Of a DNA stretch of 14,589 bases, positions 6,788-14,589 are shown piece by piece. Position 1 is the stretch's first letter. Each line of letters starts with the position of its first letter. The position numbers and the translations under genes are program-made. The DNA is from an uncultured Planctomycetaceae bacterium (GTDB lineage Bacteria; Planctomycetota; Planctomycetia; Planctomycetales; Planctomycetaceae), in contig CAIJTL010001615.1 of the NCBI GenBank assembly GCA_903823545.1, positions 1-14,589 of the forward strand. Reading direction: 5' to 3'. A model generated the notes under the pieces. It did not search any database and was not told the DNA's origin. It was given only the letters and a program-made list of their open reading frames with translations.

Positions 6788-7105
6788 ATGTCTAAACTAA
6801 ACCAGGATTGCGAATCACCAATGGTTATTGCGTCGCGGTGGGTGCATCAAATCACTGCCATCGCTCTTGAAATGGCGCTGCCTGCTGGAGCTGGTTACTG
6901 GTTAGATAAAAAGTGGGGATGCCCCCCTTGGTTATTGCTCGTTGGTACTGGAGTTGGATTGGCGACGGCTGCTTTGAGCTTCACTCAAATGGTCAAAAAA
7001 ATGTCATTCCCAAAACCGCCGACAATTTCACCAAGTCGACAATCACCCTCGGAAATATACGATCCTGGACGAACTGAGCCGCCTCAAGGCAAAGAGGCGG
7101 ACTGA
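6788..7105 (+). CDS. atpZ: AtpZ/AtpI-family ATP synthase accessory membrane protein
   Basis: A 105-residue protein with two predicted membrane helices (about 22-38 and 47-69) joined by G-Y-W-L-D-K-K-W-G-C-P-P-W (36-48), the hallmark of the AtpZ family (F0F1-ATPase assembly or Mg2+/Ca2+-linked accessory proteins encoded first in many atp operons). The C-terminal 35 residues are Pro-rich, charged and probably disordered. I chose the ATG at 6788, with GGGG 5 bases upstream; the longer frame from 6713 would add 25 unlikely residues and cover the candidate promoter. It is the first gene of the operon, 24 bases before the atpI-like gene. In Bacillus, AtpZ and AtpI act together at the membrane; a similar pairing is inferred here. 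Confidence 0.85.
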   Translation: MSKLNQDCESPMVIASRWVHQITAIALEMALPAGAGYWLDKKWGCPPWLLLVGTGVGLATAALSFTQMVKKMSFPKPPTISPSRQSPSEIYDPGRTEPPQGKEAD

Positions 7106-7129
7106 CGATAACTCTGGTCCTTCAGTACA

Positions 7130-7567
7130 ATGAATTCGATTCTTGCACCAAAATCGCCAATACATCGCTGCGGGGTGCTCGCGGCGAGTGCAGTTTTCTT
7201 GTGGGTGATTCTTGCGGGGCCGGCATACTGGGTGGCTGGGGGGCTTGGCCTGGAAGGGCTGACATACTCAGCTTTTCTCTGCACTCTTCCTGGCTGCGTT
7301 TTGTTTCTGGTGATTCCGTTTTTGGGATTCGCTCAAAACAAGGCTTTTGCCTTTTTGGCTGGCTCTGGCCTGAGAATGTTTGCGGTACTAGCAGCAACGC
7401 TGTTGCTGCACGAGATTCGCGCAGATCTAGGTTTGCGGCAGTTTTTGAGTTGGCTTGTTGTGTTTTATTCGGTGACGTTACTAATTGAGACTCTATTGAT
7501 TGTAGGCTCCCTTGAAACGGAGGCTGCGAGCGACGGGTCGAAACCAGATGTCGCCGTCGTGAGTTAG
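7130..7567 (+). CDS. AtpI-like membrane protein of the ATP synthase operon
   Basis: A 145-residue integral membrane protein with four predicted helices (about 14-38, 47-67, 71-93 and 102-126). It sits exactly where atpI/uncI lies in other operons, between atpZ and atpB. Family AtpI proteins help assemble the c-ring and are poorly conserved in sequence. A charged residue in the third helix (R82 in GSGLRMF) recalls the intramembrane arginine of AtpR-type proteins, but I see no decisive signature. The last 18 residues are a soluble acidic tail. The upstream ribosome site is weak. The assignment rests mainly on position and topology, so I leave the symbol blank. Confidence 0.6.
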   Translation: MNSILAPKSPIHRCGVLAASAVFLWVILAGPAYWVAGGLGLEGLTYSAFLCTLPGCVLFLVIPFLGFAQNKAFAFLAGSGLRMFAVLAATLLLHEIRADLGLRQFLSWLVVFYSVTLLIETLLIVGSLETEAASDGSKPDVAVVS

Positions 7568-7578
7568 TTTTGTTTGTC

Positions 7579-7637
7579 GCACCCCATTCGGGGCTGTGAT
7601 TTTTGCAACCAAATCGTCGCGCACCCCGTACGGAGCT
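7579..7637 (+). repeat. Imperfect 17-bp direct repeat before atpB
   Basis: Two copies of GCACCCC-x-T-x-CGG-x-GCT lie at 7579-7595 and 7621-7637, 42 bases apart, with three mismatches in 17. The first contains a CCCC-ATTC-GGGG hairpin; the second contains the palindrome CCGTACGG. The second ends 7 bases before the atpB start codon and includes its GGAG ribosome site. Confidence 0.5.
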
Positions 7638-7644
7638 CGGCCCG

Positions 7645-8541
7645 ATGTCAGGCCACTCAGATACTTTCCATCACGTTCGTGATTTCCCGTACTTCGAGGT
7701 ACCGCAATTCCTTGGAGGCGAAATTCACTTGCCGTTGATTGGTCCATTCCAGTTGACCAAGTTTATGGTTCTGCAGTTGGTCGCTGCCGGAATCGTTTAC
7801 TTGATCGCAACTGGGCTGGCTAAGCGGGTCCAGGGCGGCAAAGCGGTTTCTGGTCGATGGTGGAATTTTTGGGAAACGCTGGCAATTTATCTTCGCGATA
7901 ATGTCGTTCGCCCAACGATTGGCGATGGACATCATGGCCACGACGATCATGGGCCCGGCCACGGTGATCATGGCCATTCACATGCGACACCTACAGCTAT
8001 CCATGCTCACCCTGCAGATCAATATTTGCCTTTCATCTGGAGTTGCTTCTTTTACGTCTTGATCTGCAATCTGCTGGGGGCGATTCCCTGGCTCGGATCG
8101 GCGACAGGGGAAATCAATGTCACCGGTGCATTGGCGGTAACGGTGTTTGGTGCGGTGGTGGCTTTTGGCTCAAAAGAGCTGGGATTTGGTGGGTTCCTGA
8201 AGGCGCTCTGTCCTTCGATGGATGTTCCGGGAGCGCTGAAGCCCCTCTTGATTCCAATGATTTGGTGCATCGAGCTCCTTGGCCTGTTCATCAAGCACGG
8301 CGTGTTGGCTGTTCGACTTTTTGCAAACATTATGGCCGGACACACTGTTATTGCTGTTTTCCTTGGCTTCATCGCAATGCCAGGCATTGTGGACACCGGA
8401 TTGTTTTATATTGTTGCTCCTTCGAGTGTTCTTGCCCAAGTTGGAGTTGGCATGCTGGAACTCTTTGTGGCGTTCCTGCAAGCCTATATTTTTTCGTTTT
8501 TGGCCACGCTGTTTATCAGCTCGGCAGTGCATCCGCACTAA
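7645..8541 (+). CDS. atpB: ATP synthase F0 subunit a
   Basis: Subunit a (298 residues) forms the two half-channels that carry ions to and from the rotating c-ring. The essential arginine is R224 in A-V-R-L-F-A-N-I-M-A-G-H, equivalent to E. coli aR210. The last helix carries Q279 in A-F-L-Q-A-Y-I-F, equivalent to E. coli aQ252. Five or six membrane helices can be traced, the first at about 37-59 and the second at about 127-149. Between them, in the loop expected to be cytoplasmic, is an insertion with ten histidines (residues 96-122), absent from typical subunits. The ATG at 7645 is chosen, with GGAG upstream in ACGGAGCTCGG; a TTG at 7603 would add 14 residues. The preceding atpI-like gene ends 77 bases earlier. 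Confidence 0.95.
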   Translation: MSGHSDTFHHVRDFPYFEVPQFLGGEIHLPLIGPFQLTKFMVLQLVAAGIVYLIATGLAKRVQGGKAVSGRWWNFWETLAIYLRDNVVRPTIGDGHHGHDDHGPGHGDHGHSHATPTAIHAHPADQYLPFIWSCFFYVLICNLLGAIPWLGSATGEINVTGALAVTVFGAVVAFGSKELGFGGFLKALCPSMDVPGALKPLLIPMIWCIELLGLFIKHGVLAVRLFANIMAGHTVIAVFLGFIAMPGIVDTGLFYIVAPSSVLAQVGVGMLELFVAFLQAYIFSFLATLFISSAVHPH

Positions 8542-8687
8542 GCACAATTCGCCCCGACGACTTGTGTTCGGTTTTTAGTGGTGTGTGGAAAGATTGGTCC
8601 GCCTGAAGGCAGGGCTACGAGTGTATCGGTTCATTGGCGACGCGGGGCGTGCCCCCCCGGCAACCTAGTTTCAGAGGAGAAGTTAAA
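8542..8687 (+). promoter_or_regulatory. atpB-atpE spacer: atpE translation initiation region
   Basis: This 146-base untranslated spacer contains a small GC hairpin, GGGG-CGTG-CCCC (8644-8655), and then an unusually complete Shine-Dalgarno sequence, AGAGGAGA (8673-8680), 7 bases before the GTG start. A strong initiation region is expected because subunit c is needed in about ten or more copies per complex. The sites are seen; the enhancement role is inferred. Confidence 0.5.
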
Positions 8688-9017
8688 GTGACGAAGGCGA
8701 TTCAAGTTCTCTCGGTGGCCGTTGCGGCCTTGGTGGCGATGTCGGTCTCAGCGTTCGCGGCCGATGGCGGCAGTCCCTCGTTCGTGCTTCTGCAAGGTGG
8801 CGCCGGCGCCATTGCTGCAGCCTTGACGATCATGGGTGCCGGATACGGCATTGGTCGGATTGGCTCGTCGGCCTTGGAGAGCATGGCTCGTCAGCCGGAA
8901 GTGGCTGGCAACATCCAGACCGCCATGATCATTGCTGCTGCTCTCGTTGAAGGTGCAACGTTCTTTGCGTTGATCGTCTGCATTATTCACGGCGGACCGT
9001 TCGCCGTCGGCAACTAG
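8688..9017 (+). CDS. atpE: ATP synthase F0 subunit c
   Basis: The 109-residue ring subunit that carries the coupling ion. After a 24-residue secretory-type leader (charged M-T-K, hydrophobic core, A-F-A at 22-24), two helices follow: helix 1 at about 33-58 with the glycine motif G-A-G-x7-M-G-A-G-Y-G-I-G, and helix 2 at about 76-100. The polar loop R68-Q69-P70 is present. The ion-binding carboxylate is E88 in A-L-V-E-G-A-T-F-F. The position of the sodium-type glutamine (Q32 of Ilyobacter) is I55 here, and the Ser/Thr after the glutamate are Gly/Ala, so proton coupling is predicted. The GTG at 8688 is chosen from its strong ribosome site; the upstream frame from 8634 reads through the hairpin and is unlikely to be coding. 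Confidence 0.95.
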   Translation: MTKAIQVLSVAVAALVAMSVSAFAADGGSPSFVLLQGGAGAIAAALTIMGAGYGIGRIGSSALESMARQPEVAGNIQTAMIIAAALVEGATFFALIVCIIHGGPFAVGN

Positions 9018-9026
9018 TTGTGTTGT

Positions 9027-9075
9027 CATTGCGTTAAGCAATGCTTGGTCGTGCAGTCTGGAACCAGTCTGTTCC
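9027..9075 (+). promoter_or_regulatory. Two hairpins in the atpE-atpF spacer
   Basis: CATTGC (9027-9032) pairs with GCAATG (9038-9043) around a 5-base loop, 10 bases after the atpE stop. GGAAC (9060-9064) pairs with GTTCC (9071-9075) around a 6-base loop. No T-run follows, so they are not classic terminators. They could stabilise or separate the atpE segment of the mRNA. Confidence 0.4.
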
Positions 9076-9120
9076 GTCTGTTTGCGTTTCATAGTGATCT
9101 GATTTGTTTGAGGTGCGTTG

Positions 9121-9732
9121 ATGCACAAGCTGATTGGCCTTTGCCTAGTTGTGTTGGGACTGTTTTTAGGACAGTCTGATCTCACCTCTCCAGCCTCCGC
9201 TTCCGAAGCAGCTCACGGCGAATCACATGCAGCTCCTGGGGCTCCGCTGGACTTCAAAGGTGACTTGGCGATTTGGTCGCTAGTAACTTTCGTTGTCTAC
9301 ATTCTCGTTTTGAAGAAAGCGGCTTGGGGGCCGTTGATTCAAGGTTTGGATGCCCGGGAAGGGAAAATGAAACAGCAGCTTGCTGATGCCGAAGCGGCTC
9401 AGAAAAAAGCTGAAGTCATGCTGGCTAATCACGCGAAGAAACTCGAGCAAGTGCAGGACGAGGTTAAGGCCATATTGGCCGAAGCGCGCCGAGATGCCGA
9501 ACACACCAAGCAAGACATCGTTGCTACTGCAAACCGAGAAGCCGAAGCCACTCGTAAACGAGCGGTTGAGGATATCGAGCACGCACGCGATGTGGCGATT
9601 AAAGAGTTGTTTGATTTCGTTTCGTCCAATGTGATCGGCGCGACCGAAAACGTCCTTGGACGCGCGTTATCGAGCGACGATCAAAATCGCCTTGTGCAAG
9701 ACGCGCTGAATCAAATGGGATCAAAGACTTAG
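9121..9732 (+). CDS. atpF: ATP synthase F0 subunit b
   Basis: The 203-residue peripheral stalk subunit that holds F1 against rotation. It opens with a secretory-type signal (1-28: M-H-K, hydrophobic core, A-S-A before S-E-A), then a short His/Ala/Gly segment (29-47), one membrane helix (49-66, followed by K-K-A-A-W-G-P-L) and a long charged coiled coil (about 75-165), as in all b subunits. The C-terminal part contacts delta. A leader followed by one transmembrane helix gives the normal topology, with the stalk in the cytoplasm. The ATG at 9121 is chosen over the adjacent TTG at 9118, with GAGG about 8 bases upstream. Only one b-type gene is present, so the stalk is probably a homodimer. Confidence 0.93.
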   Translation: MHKLIGLCLVVLGLFLGQSDLTSPASASEAAHGESHAAPGAPLDFKGDLAIWSLVTFVVYILVLKKAAWGPLIQGLDAREGKMKQQLADAEAAQKKAEVMLANHAKKLEQVQDEVKAILAEARRDAEHTKQDIVATANREAEATRKRAVEDIEHARDVAIKELFDFVSSNVIGATENVLGRALSSDDQNRLVQDALNQMGSKT

Positions 9733-9867
9733 TGCAGACCGCCCCTTAGTAGGGTCGTCGAGCGGTGAGTCTCGTCGCCGTAGTTCAAAAATGTTTTCGA
9801 TCACAGTCGTCTTTGGGCGATTGCTGCCGTTCGAGTCAGCCTGAAGCGGTTGACCTACGAGGGTGCC

Positions 9868-10509
9868 ATGTCTGAGCCGGTGAAAAAGAAGATCGCGAGC
9901 GTCCTGGAAGATCCCAGTGCGATTCAAATCGCGCGGGTATATGCCACTGCGTTTCTCGACTCGGCGAAGACTACCGTTGGGATCGACGATGCTCTTGAAG
10001 AGGGGCAATCATTCGTTGATGACGTGTTGGCGAAGAATGAGGAATTCGAGCGGTTGTTGGTTTCACCAACGATCAATCGCGATGACAAACTCAAATTAAT
10101 TGAGCGAGTTATTGCAGGACGTGGTTCCGAGTTCTTCACCAGTTTTTTGAAGGTGTTAGCGCGACATGATCGCCTCGATCTGTTGCCGAGTATTTTGCAT
10201 GCTGCTCGAGTTCAGTACGAACGATCGACTGGTCGCAAGCGAGTCTCTGTCAAAACAGCCAAGCCTTTGTCTGATGAGTCTCGGCAAGCGATTAGCGATC
10301 AACTGAAATCGACGTTCGCATTTGACCCAATTCTAGAAGCGGAAACCGACCCATCGCTAATTGGCGGTATGGTCATCCGCGTGGACGATACCGTTTACGA
10401 CAGTTCGCTGCGGACTCGGCTGAAACAGCTTAATGCCCGCTTGCGCGAGAGGAGCCTCCATGAAATTCAAACCGGACGAAATCGCTTCAGTCATCCAGAA
10501 GGAGATTGA
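9868..10509 (+). CDS. atpH: ATP synthase F1 subunit delta
   Basis: The 213-residue delta (OSCP) subunit joins the b stalk to the top of the alpha/beta hexamer. The N-terminal helical bundle covers about residues 20-125 (begins near I-A-R-V-Y-A-T-A-F). The C-terminal domain has the diagnostic [14 protein letters not shown] followed by [12 protein letters not shown]. The ATG at 9868 is chosen, with GAGGG just upstream; a TTG at 9850 is in frame. The gene runs 50 bases into atpA in another frame, adding a polar tail of about 16 residues beyond the usual end, which suggests translational coupling. The 135 bases before it hold no clear feature. Confidence 0.93.
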   Translation: MSEPVKKKIASVLEDPSAIQIARVYATAFLDSAKTTVGIDDALEEGQSFVDDVLAKNEEFERLLVSPTINRDDKLKLIERVIAGRGSEFFTSFLKVLARHDRLDLLPSILHAARVQYERSTGRKRVSVKTAKPLSDESRQAISDQLKSTFAFDPILEAETDPSLIGGMVIRVDDTVYDSSLRTRLKQLNARLRERSLHEIQTGRNRFSHPEGD

Positions 10510-11977
10510 GGACTTTCGCGGCCAGATTGAAACAGCCGAAGTCGGTCGTGTGCTCGAAGTGGGTGACGGCATCGCTCGGTGCTACGGCCTTTCGTCGGCT
10601 ATGTCTGGCGAAATGGTCGAGTTCCCTGGCGGCATTCGCGGACAGGTCTTCAACCTTGAAGAAAACTCTGTCGGCATCATCGTCCTCGGTGACTATTTGA
10701 AGATCGCCGAAGGGGACGAGGTTCGCACCACCGGCGCGTTGCTGTCGGTTCCCGTCGGCGATGCACTCGTCGGCCGAGTCGTCGATCCGCTGGGCAATCC
10801 GCTGGACGGCAAAGGGCCGATCCTCGCGACCGCCACGCGACCGCTGGAATATGCGGCTCCAGGTATCGCCGGACGTCAGCCGGTTAAGCAGCCGTTGCAG
10901 ACCGGTATCAAGGCCATCGACTCGATGACCCCGGTCGGACGCGGTCAGCGCGAACTGATCATCGGCGACCGCAAGACCGGCAAGACCGCCGTCGCGATCG
11001 ACACGATCATCAATCAAAAGGGAAGCGGCGTCATCTGCGTTTACGTCGCGTGCGGACAGCGAGCGTCGAACGTCGCGGCCGTCTATGAAAAACTCAAAGA
11101 GCACGGCGCGATGGACTACACGATTATCGTATCGTCCACCGCTTCCGATCCCGCTCCGATGCAGTACATCGCTCCGTATGCCGGCTGCGCAATGGCCGAA
11201 CACTTCACCTACAACGGCGGTCACACGCTGGTCGTGTACGACGATCTGACGCGGCAAGCTCAGGCGTATCGCCAGTTGTCGCTGCTGGTGCGACGTCCGC
11301 CCGGTCGCGAGGCGTATCCAGGCGACGTGTTTTACTGTCACAGCCGCCTGCTCGAACGTTCGGCCAAGCTGAGCGATGAGCTCGGCGGTGGTTCGTTGAC
11401 GGCGTTACCGATCATCGAAACACTCGACGGTGAAGTTTCGGCGTACATCCCGACCAACGTGATCTCGATCACTGACGGTCAGATTTACCTGGAACCATCG
11501 TTGTTCCTGGCCGGTATTCGCCCCGCCATCAACGTCGGTATCTCGGTCAGCCGCGTGGGTGGTAACGCCCAGACAAAGGCGATGAAGAAAATCGCCGGCT
11601 CGTTGCGACTGGACCTCGCCGCGTTCCGCGAATTGGAAGCGTTCGCCGCGCTCGGCACCGAATTGGACAAGGCCACGCAACGGCAACTCGACCGAGGCTA
11701 CGTCATGGTCGAACTGCTCAAGCAGTCTCAGTTCGGCCCGCTGCACTTCGCCGACCAGGTTATCAGCATCTACGCCGGCACGAAGGGCTACTTCGACGAC
11801 GTCCCGCGAGCCAAAGTCGCGGCTGCCGAAAAGGAATTGCTCACGTTCATGCGCGAGCAAAAATCTGAAGTCCGCGACAAGCTCATTCAAACTGCGGAGC
11901 TGTCCGCGGACGTCGAGAACGGCCTGAAGGCGGCGCTGGAAGAATTCAAGAAGCAGTACGCGGCAGGGAAGAAATAA
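10460..11977 (+). CDS. atpA: ATP synthase F1 subunit alpha
   Basis: The 505-residue non-catalytic nucleotide-binding subunit, three copies per F1. The Walker A motif is G-D-R-K-T-G-K-T (169-176; K175 has the same number as in E. coli). The arginine finger that completes the catalytic site on beta is R365 in G-I-S-V-S-R-V-G-G. The beta-barrel N-terminal domain and the C-terminal helical domain are both complete. The ATG at 10460 has an excellent site (GAGAGGAG, about 6 bases upstream) lying inside atpH. From here on, codons ending in C or G (atc, gtc, gcc, cgc) become clearly dominant compared with the F0 genes. Confidence 0.97.
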   Translation: MKFKPDEIASVIQKEIEDFRGQIETAEVGRVLEVGDGIARCYGLSSAMSGEMVEFPGGIRGQVFNLEENSVGIIVLGDYLKIAEGDEVRTTGALLSVPVGDALVGRVVDPLGNPLDGKGPILATATRPLEYAAPGIAGRQPVKQPLQTGIKAIDSMTPVGRGQRELIIGDRKTGKTAVAIDTIINQKGSGVICVYVACGQRASNVAAVYEKLKEHGAMDYTIIVSSTASDPAPMQYIAPYAGCAMAEHFTYNGGHTLVVYDDLTRQAQAYRQLSLLVRRPPGREAYPGDVFYCHSRLLERSAKLSDELGGGSLTALPIIETLDGEVSAYIPTNVISITDGQIYLEPSLFLAGIRPAINVGISVSRVGGNAQTKAMKKIAGSLRLDLAAFRELEAFAALGTELDKATQRQLDRGYVMVELLKQSQFGPLHFADQVISIYAGTKGYFDDVPRAKVAAAEKELLTFMREQKSEVRDKLIQTAELSADVENGLKAALEEFKKQYAAGKK

Positions 11978-11978
11978 G

Positions 11979-12110
11979 TCCGAATTCCGCAGCCCGAAAT
12001 TCAACGGAACCGTGAATTCCGAATCGGGCGGTTGGAAGTCGGTGACAATGGGTGATCGTTGAAGGTTTCGTATTTGAGTTTTCTCCGGATTTCGGGTTTC
12101 GGAATTCGGA
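11979..12110 (+). repeat. Long imperfect inverted repeat in the atpA-atpG spacer
   Basis: A 22-base arm at 11979-12000 is matched in reverse complement at 12089-12110 with two mismatches. Each arm contains the EcoRI-type core CGGAATTCGG or its complement. A third related piece, GAATTCCGAATCGGG, lies at 12014-12028, and CGGAA (12005-12009) can pair with TTCCG (12017-12021). The element starts 2 bases after the atpA stop and ends 20 bases before atpG, nearly filling the 152-base spacer. It resembles the AATTCGG-rich intergenic palindromes scattered in some bacterial genomes; I cannot tell whether copies occur elsewhere. Confidence 0.65.
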
Positions 12111-12129
12111 TTTCCACCGTAGGTGAGTC

Positions 12130-13008
12130 ATGGCCAAAGCACGCGCGATTGTGAAACGCCTCAAGGCGGTCAAGAACATTCGCAAAATCACCAAGACGAT
12201 GGAATTAATCGCAACGGCTCGCTTCAAAAAGGCGATGGACCGAGCGACCGAGGCTGCTGCGTATACCAAGAAGATCTCCGAGATTGTCGCCGACCTCTCG
12301 GCCACGAATCTGACCTTCACGCATCCGCTACTGAAGGCTCACGAGACGCAGACCAACGGCATCCTTCTGATCCTGACGTCTAATCGCGGCTTATGCGGCG
12401 GCTATAACGGCGCCGTGCTGCGACCGGCGTTAGCTCGGCAGAAAGAATTGAAGGGGAGCTTGAACCTCAGCGTCGAATGCTCCGGTCGTCGAGGCTTGGC
12501 GTTCTTGAAGTACCAACAAATCGACGTCACCGAACAATTCACGAACTTTGAAGACAAGCCGAGCTTCGACGAAGTCGAAGCAATCGCCAACCGCTACATC
12601 GAGCTGTATTGCTCCGGAAAACTCGACCGACTGGACATCGTCTACACAAAGTTCGAGAGCGCGTCTCGGCAACGTCCAGTCGTCGAAACGCTGTTGCCGA
12701 TCGGCAGCCTCGGCGGAGCGACTGGCTCGACGTCTACTGAGAAAAAGATCGATTACGAATTCCTGCCGTCCGCCGGAGAGATTCTCGAAGAGATCGTTCC
12801 GGCAGCGTTCAAAGCTCGGCTCTTCAAGTGCTTCCTCGACGCCGCAGTCAGCGAACAGATCGCTCGCCGAGTCGCCATGAAAGCCGCCACCGAGAACGCC
12901 GGCGACATGATTAAATCGCTCTCTATGCAATACAACCGAGCCCGCCAATCGCAGATCACTTCGGAGCTGTCCGAAATCATCGGCGGTGCCGCGGCGCTGG
13001 AAGCGTAA
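12130..13008 (+). CDS. atpG: ATP synthase F1 subunit gamma
   Basis: The 292-residue central rotor shaft, one copy per complex. The N-terminal helix has the diagnostic R-L-K-A-V-K-N-I-R-K-I-T-K-T-M-E (about 10-25). The middle Rossmann-like domain has L-T-S-N-R-G-L-C-G-G-Y-N (about 82-93). The C-terminal helix includes A-T-E-N-A-G-D-M-I and Y-N-R-A-R-Q-S-Q-I-T-S-E-L-S-E-I (about 256-282). No regulatory cysteine-pair insertion of the chloroplast type is seen. The ATG at 12130 has TAGGTGA just upstream. Both flanking spacers contain large inverted repeats, unlike the tight packing seen in many atp operons. Confidence 0.96.
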   Translation: MAKARAIVKRLKAVKNIRKITKTMELIATARFKKAMDRATEAAAYTKKISEIVADLSATNLTFTHPLLKAHETQTNGILLILTSNRGLCGGYNGAVLRPALARQKELKGSLNLSVECSGRRGLAFLKYQQIDVTEQFTNFEDKPSFDEVEAIANRYIELYCSGKLDRLDIVYTKFESASRQRPVVETLLPIGSLGGATGSTSTEKKIDYEFLPSAGEILEEIVPAAFKARLFKCFLDAAVSEQIARRVAMKAATENAGDMIKSLSMQYNRARQSQITSELSEIIGGAAALEA

Positions 13009-13023
13009 GAAGACAAGTCGGAA

Positions 13024-14549
<1,526 letters not shown>

Positions 14550-14566
14550 AATTCAGGCGCTGACGA

Positions 14567-14589
14567 TGACGAATCCAATGGCTCAGGCT
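14567..14589 (+). CDS. atpC: ATP synthase F1 subunit epsilon, partial (5' end only)
   Basis: An ATG at 14567, 17 bases after the atpD stop, opens a frame that runs off the window edge: M-T-N-P-M-L-R and a start of Leu. Epsilon subunits typically begin with a short tail and then L-x-L-V-V-V-T-P-E, and atpC normally follows atpD, so this is most likely atpC. Only seven full codons are visible; the ribosome site is weak (AGGCG). Confidence 0.6.

Noticed and set aside
9850..9867. TTG at 9850 as the atpH start, and similar upstream TTG/GTG frames for atpB, atpD and mazG.
   Set aside because: In each case an ATG with better ribosome-site spacing lies just downstream and fits family length.
10487..11341. 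A 284-codon minus-strand open frame inside atpA.
   Set aside because: GC-rich third positions in atpA create long antisense frames; atpA itself is certain.

Overview
The window looks like a chromosomal segment from a member of the Planctomycetota (medium confidence). The basis is protein-family resemblance: an S1-domain protein with a Pro/Arg/Gly tail, tiny membrane zinc-ribbon proteins, an ATP synthase operon opening with AtpZ- and AtpI-like genes, and b and c subunits with secretory-type leaders. No rRNA, tRNA, CRISPR array, transposase or phage gene was seen.

Positions 1-1306 hold an accessory-looking pair on the + strand: an HNH endonuclease with an unassigned N-terminal half, and a 76-residue orphan protein. 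Positions 1334-5379 are a minus-strand block. Read in transcription order it runs: two 70-residue membrane zinc-ribbon proteins, a DtxR/MntR-type metal-dependent regulator, a four-domain S1 RNA-binding protein behind a structured leader and closed by a strong stem-loop terminator, and an aldo/keto reductase. Positions 5380-5664 are a divergent intergenic region with one possible 36-codon ORF. After it, on the + strand, comes mazG (NTP pyrophosphohydrolase).

From 6728 to the right edge lies an F-type ATP synthase operon: candidate promoter, atpZ, an atpI-like gene, atpB (a), atpE (c), atpF (b), atpH (delta), atpA (alpha), atpG (gamma), atpD (beta) and the first codons of atpC (epsilon). All key residues can be seen: the subunit a arginine, the subunit c carboxylate, the Walker A lysines, the beta catalytic glutamate and the alpha arginine finger. 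The c-ring residues suggest proton rather than sodium coupling.

The most interesting points do not amount to a new named system. They are: (i) a ten-histidine insertion in the cytoplasmic loop of subunit a; (ii) secretory-type leaders on both b and c; (iii) inverted repeats clustered around atpE and on both sides of atpG, where subunit stoichiometry changes; (iv) a structured leader before the S1 gene; and (v) a tandem pair of membrane zinc ribbons next to a metal-responsive repressor whose primary metal site looks mixed. Start codons were chosen from Shine-Dalgarno spacing and family length. Composition statements are by eye.
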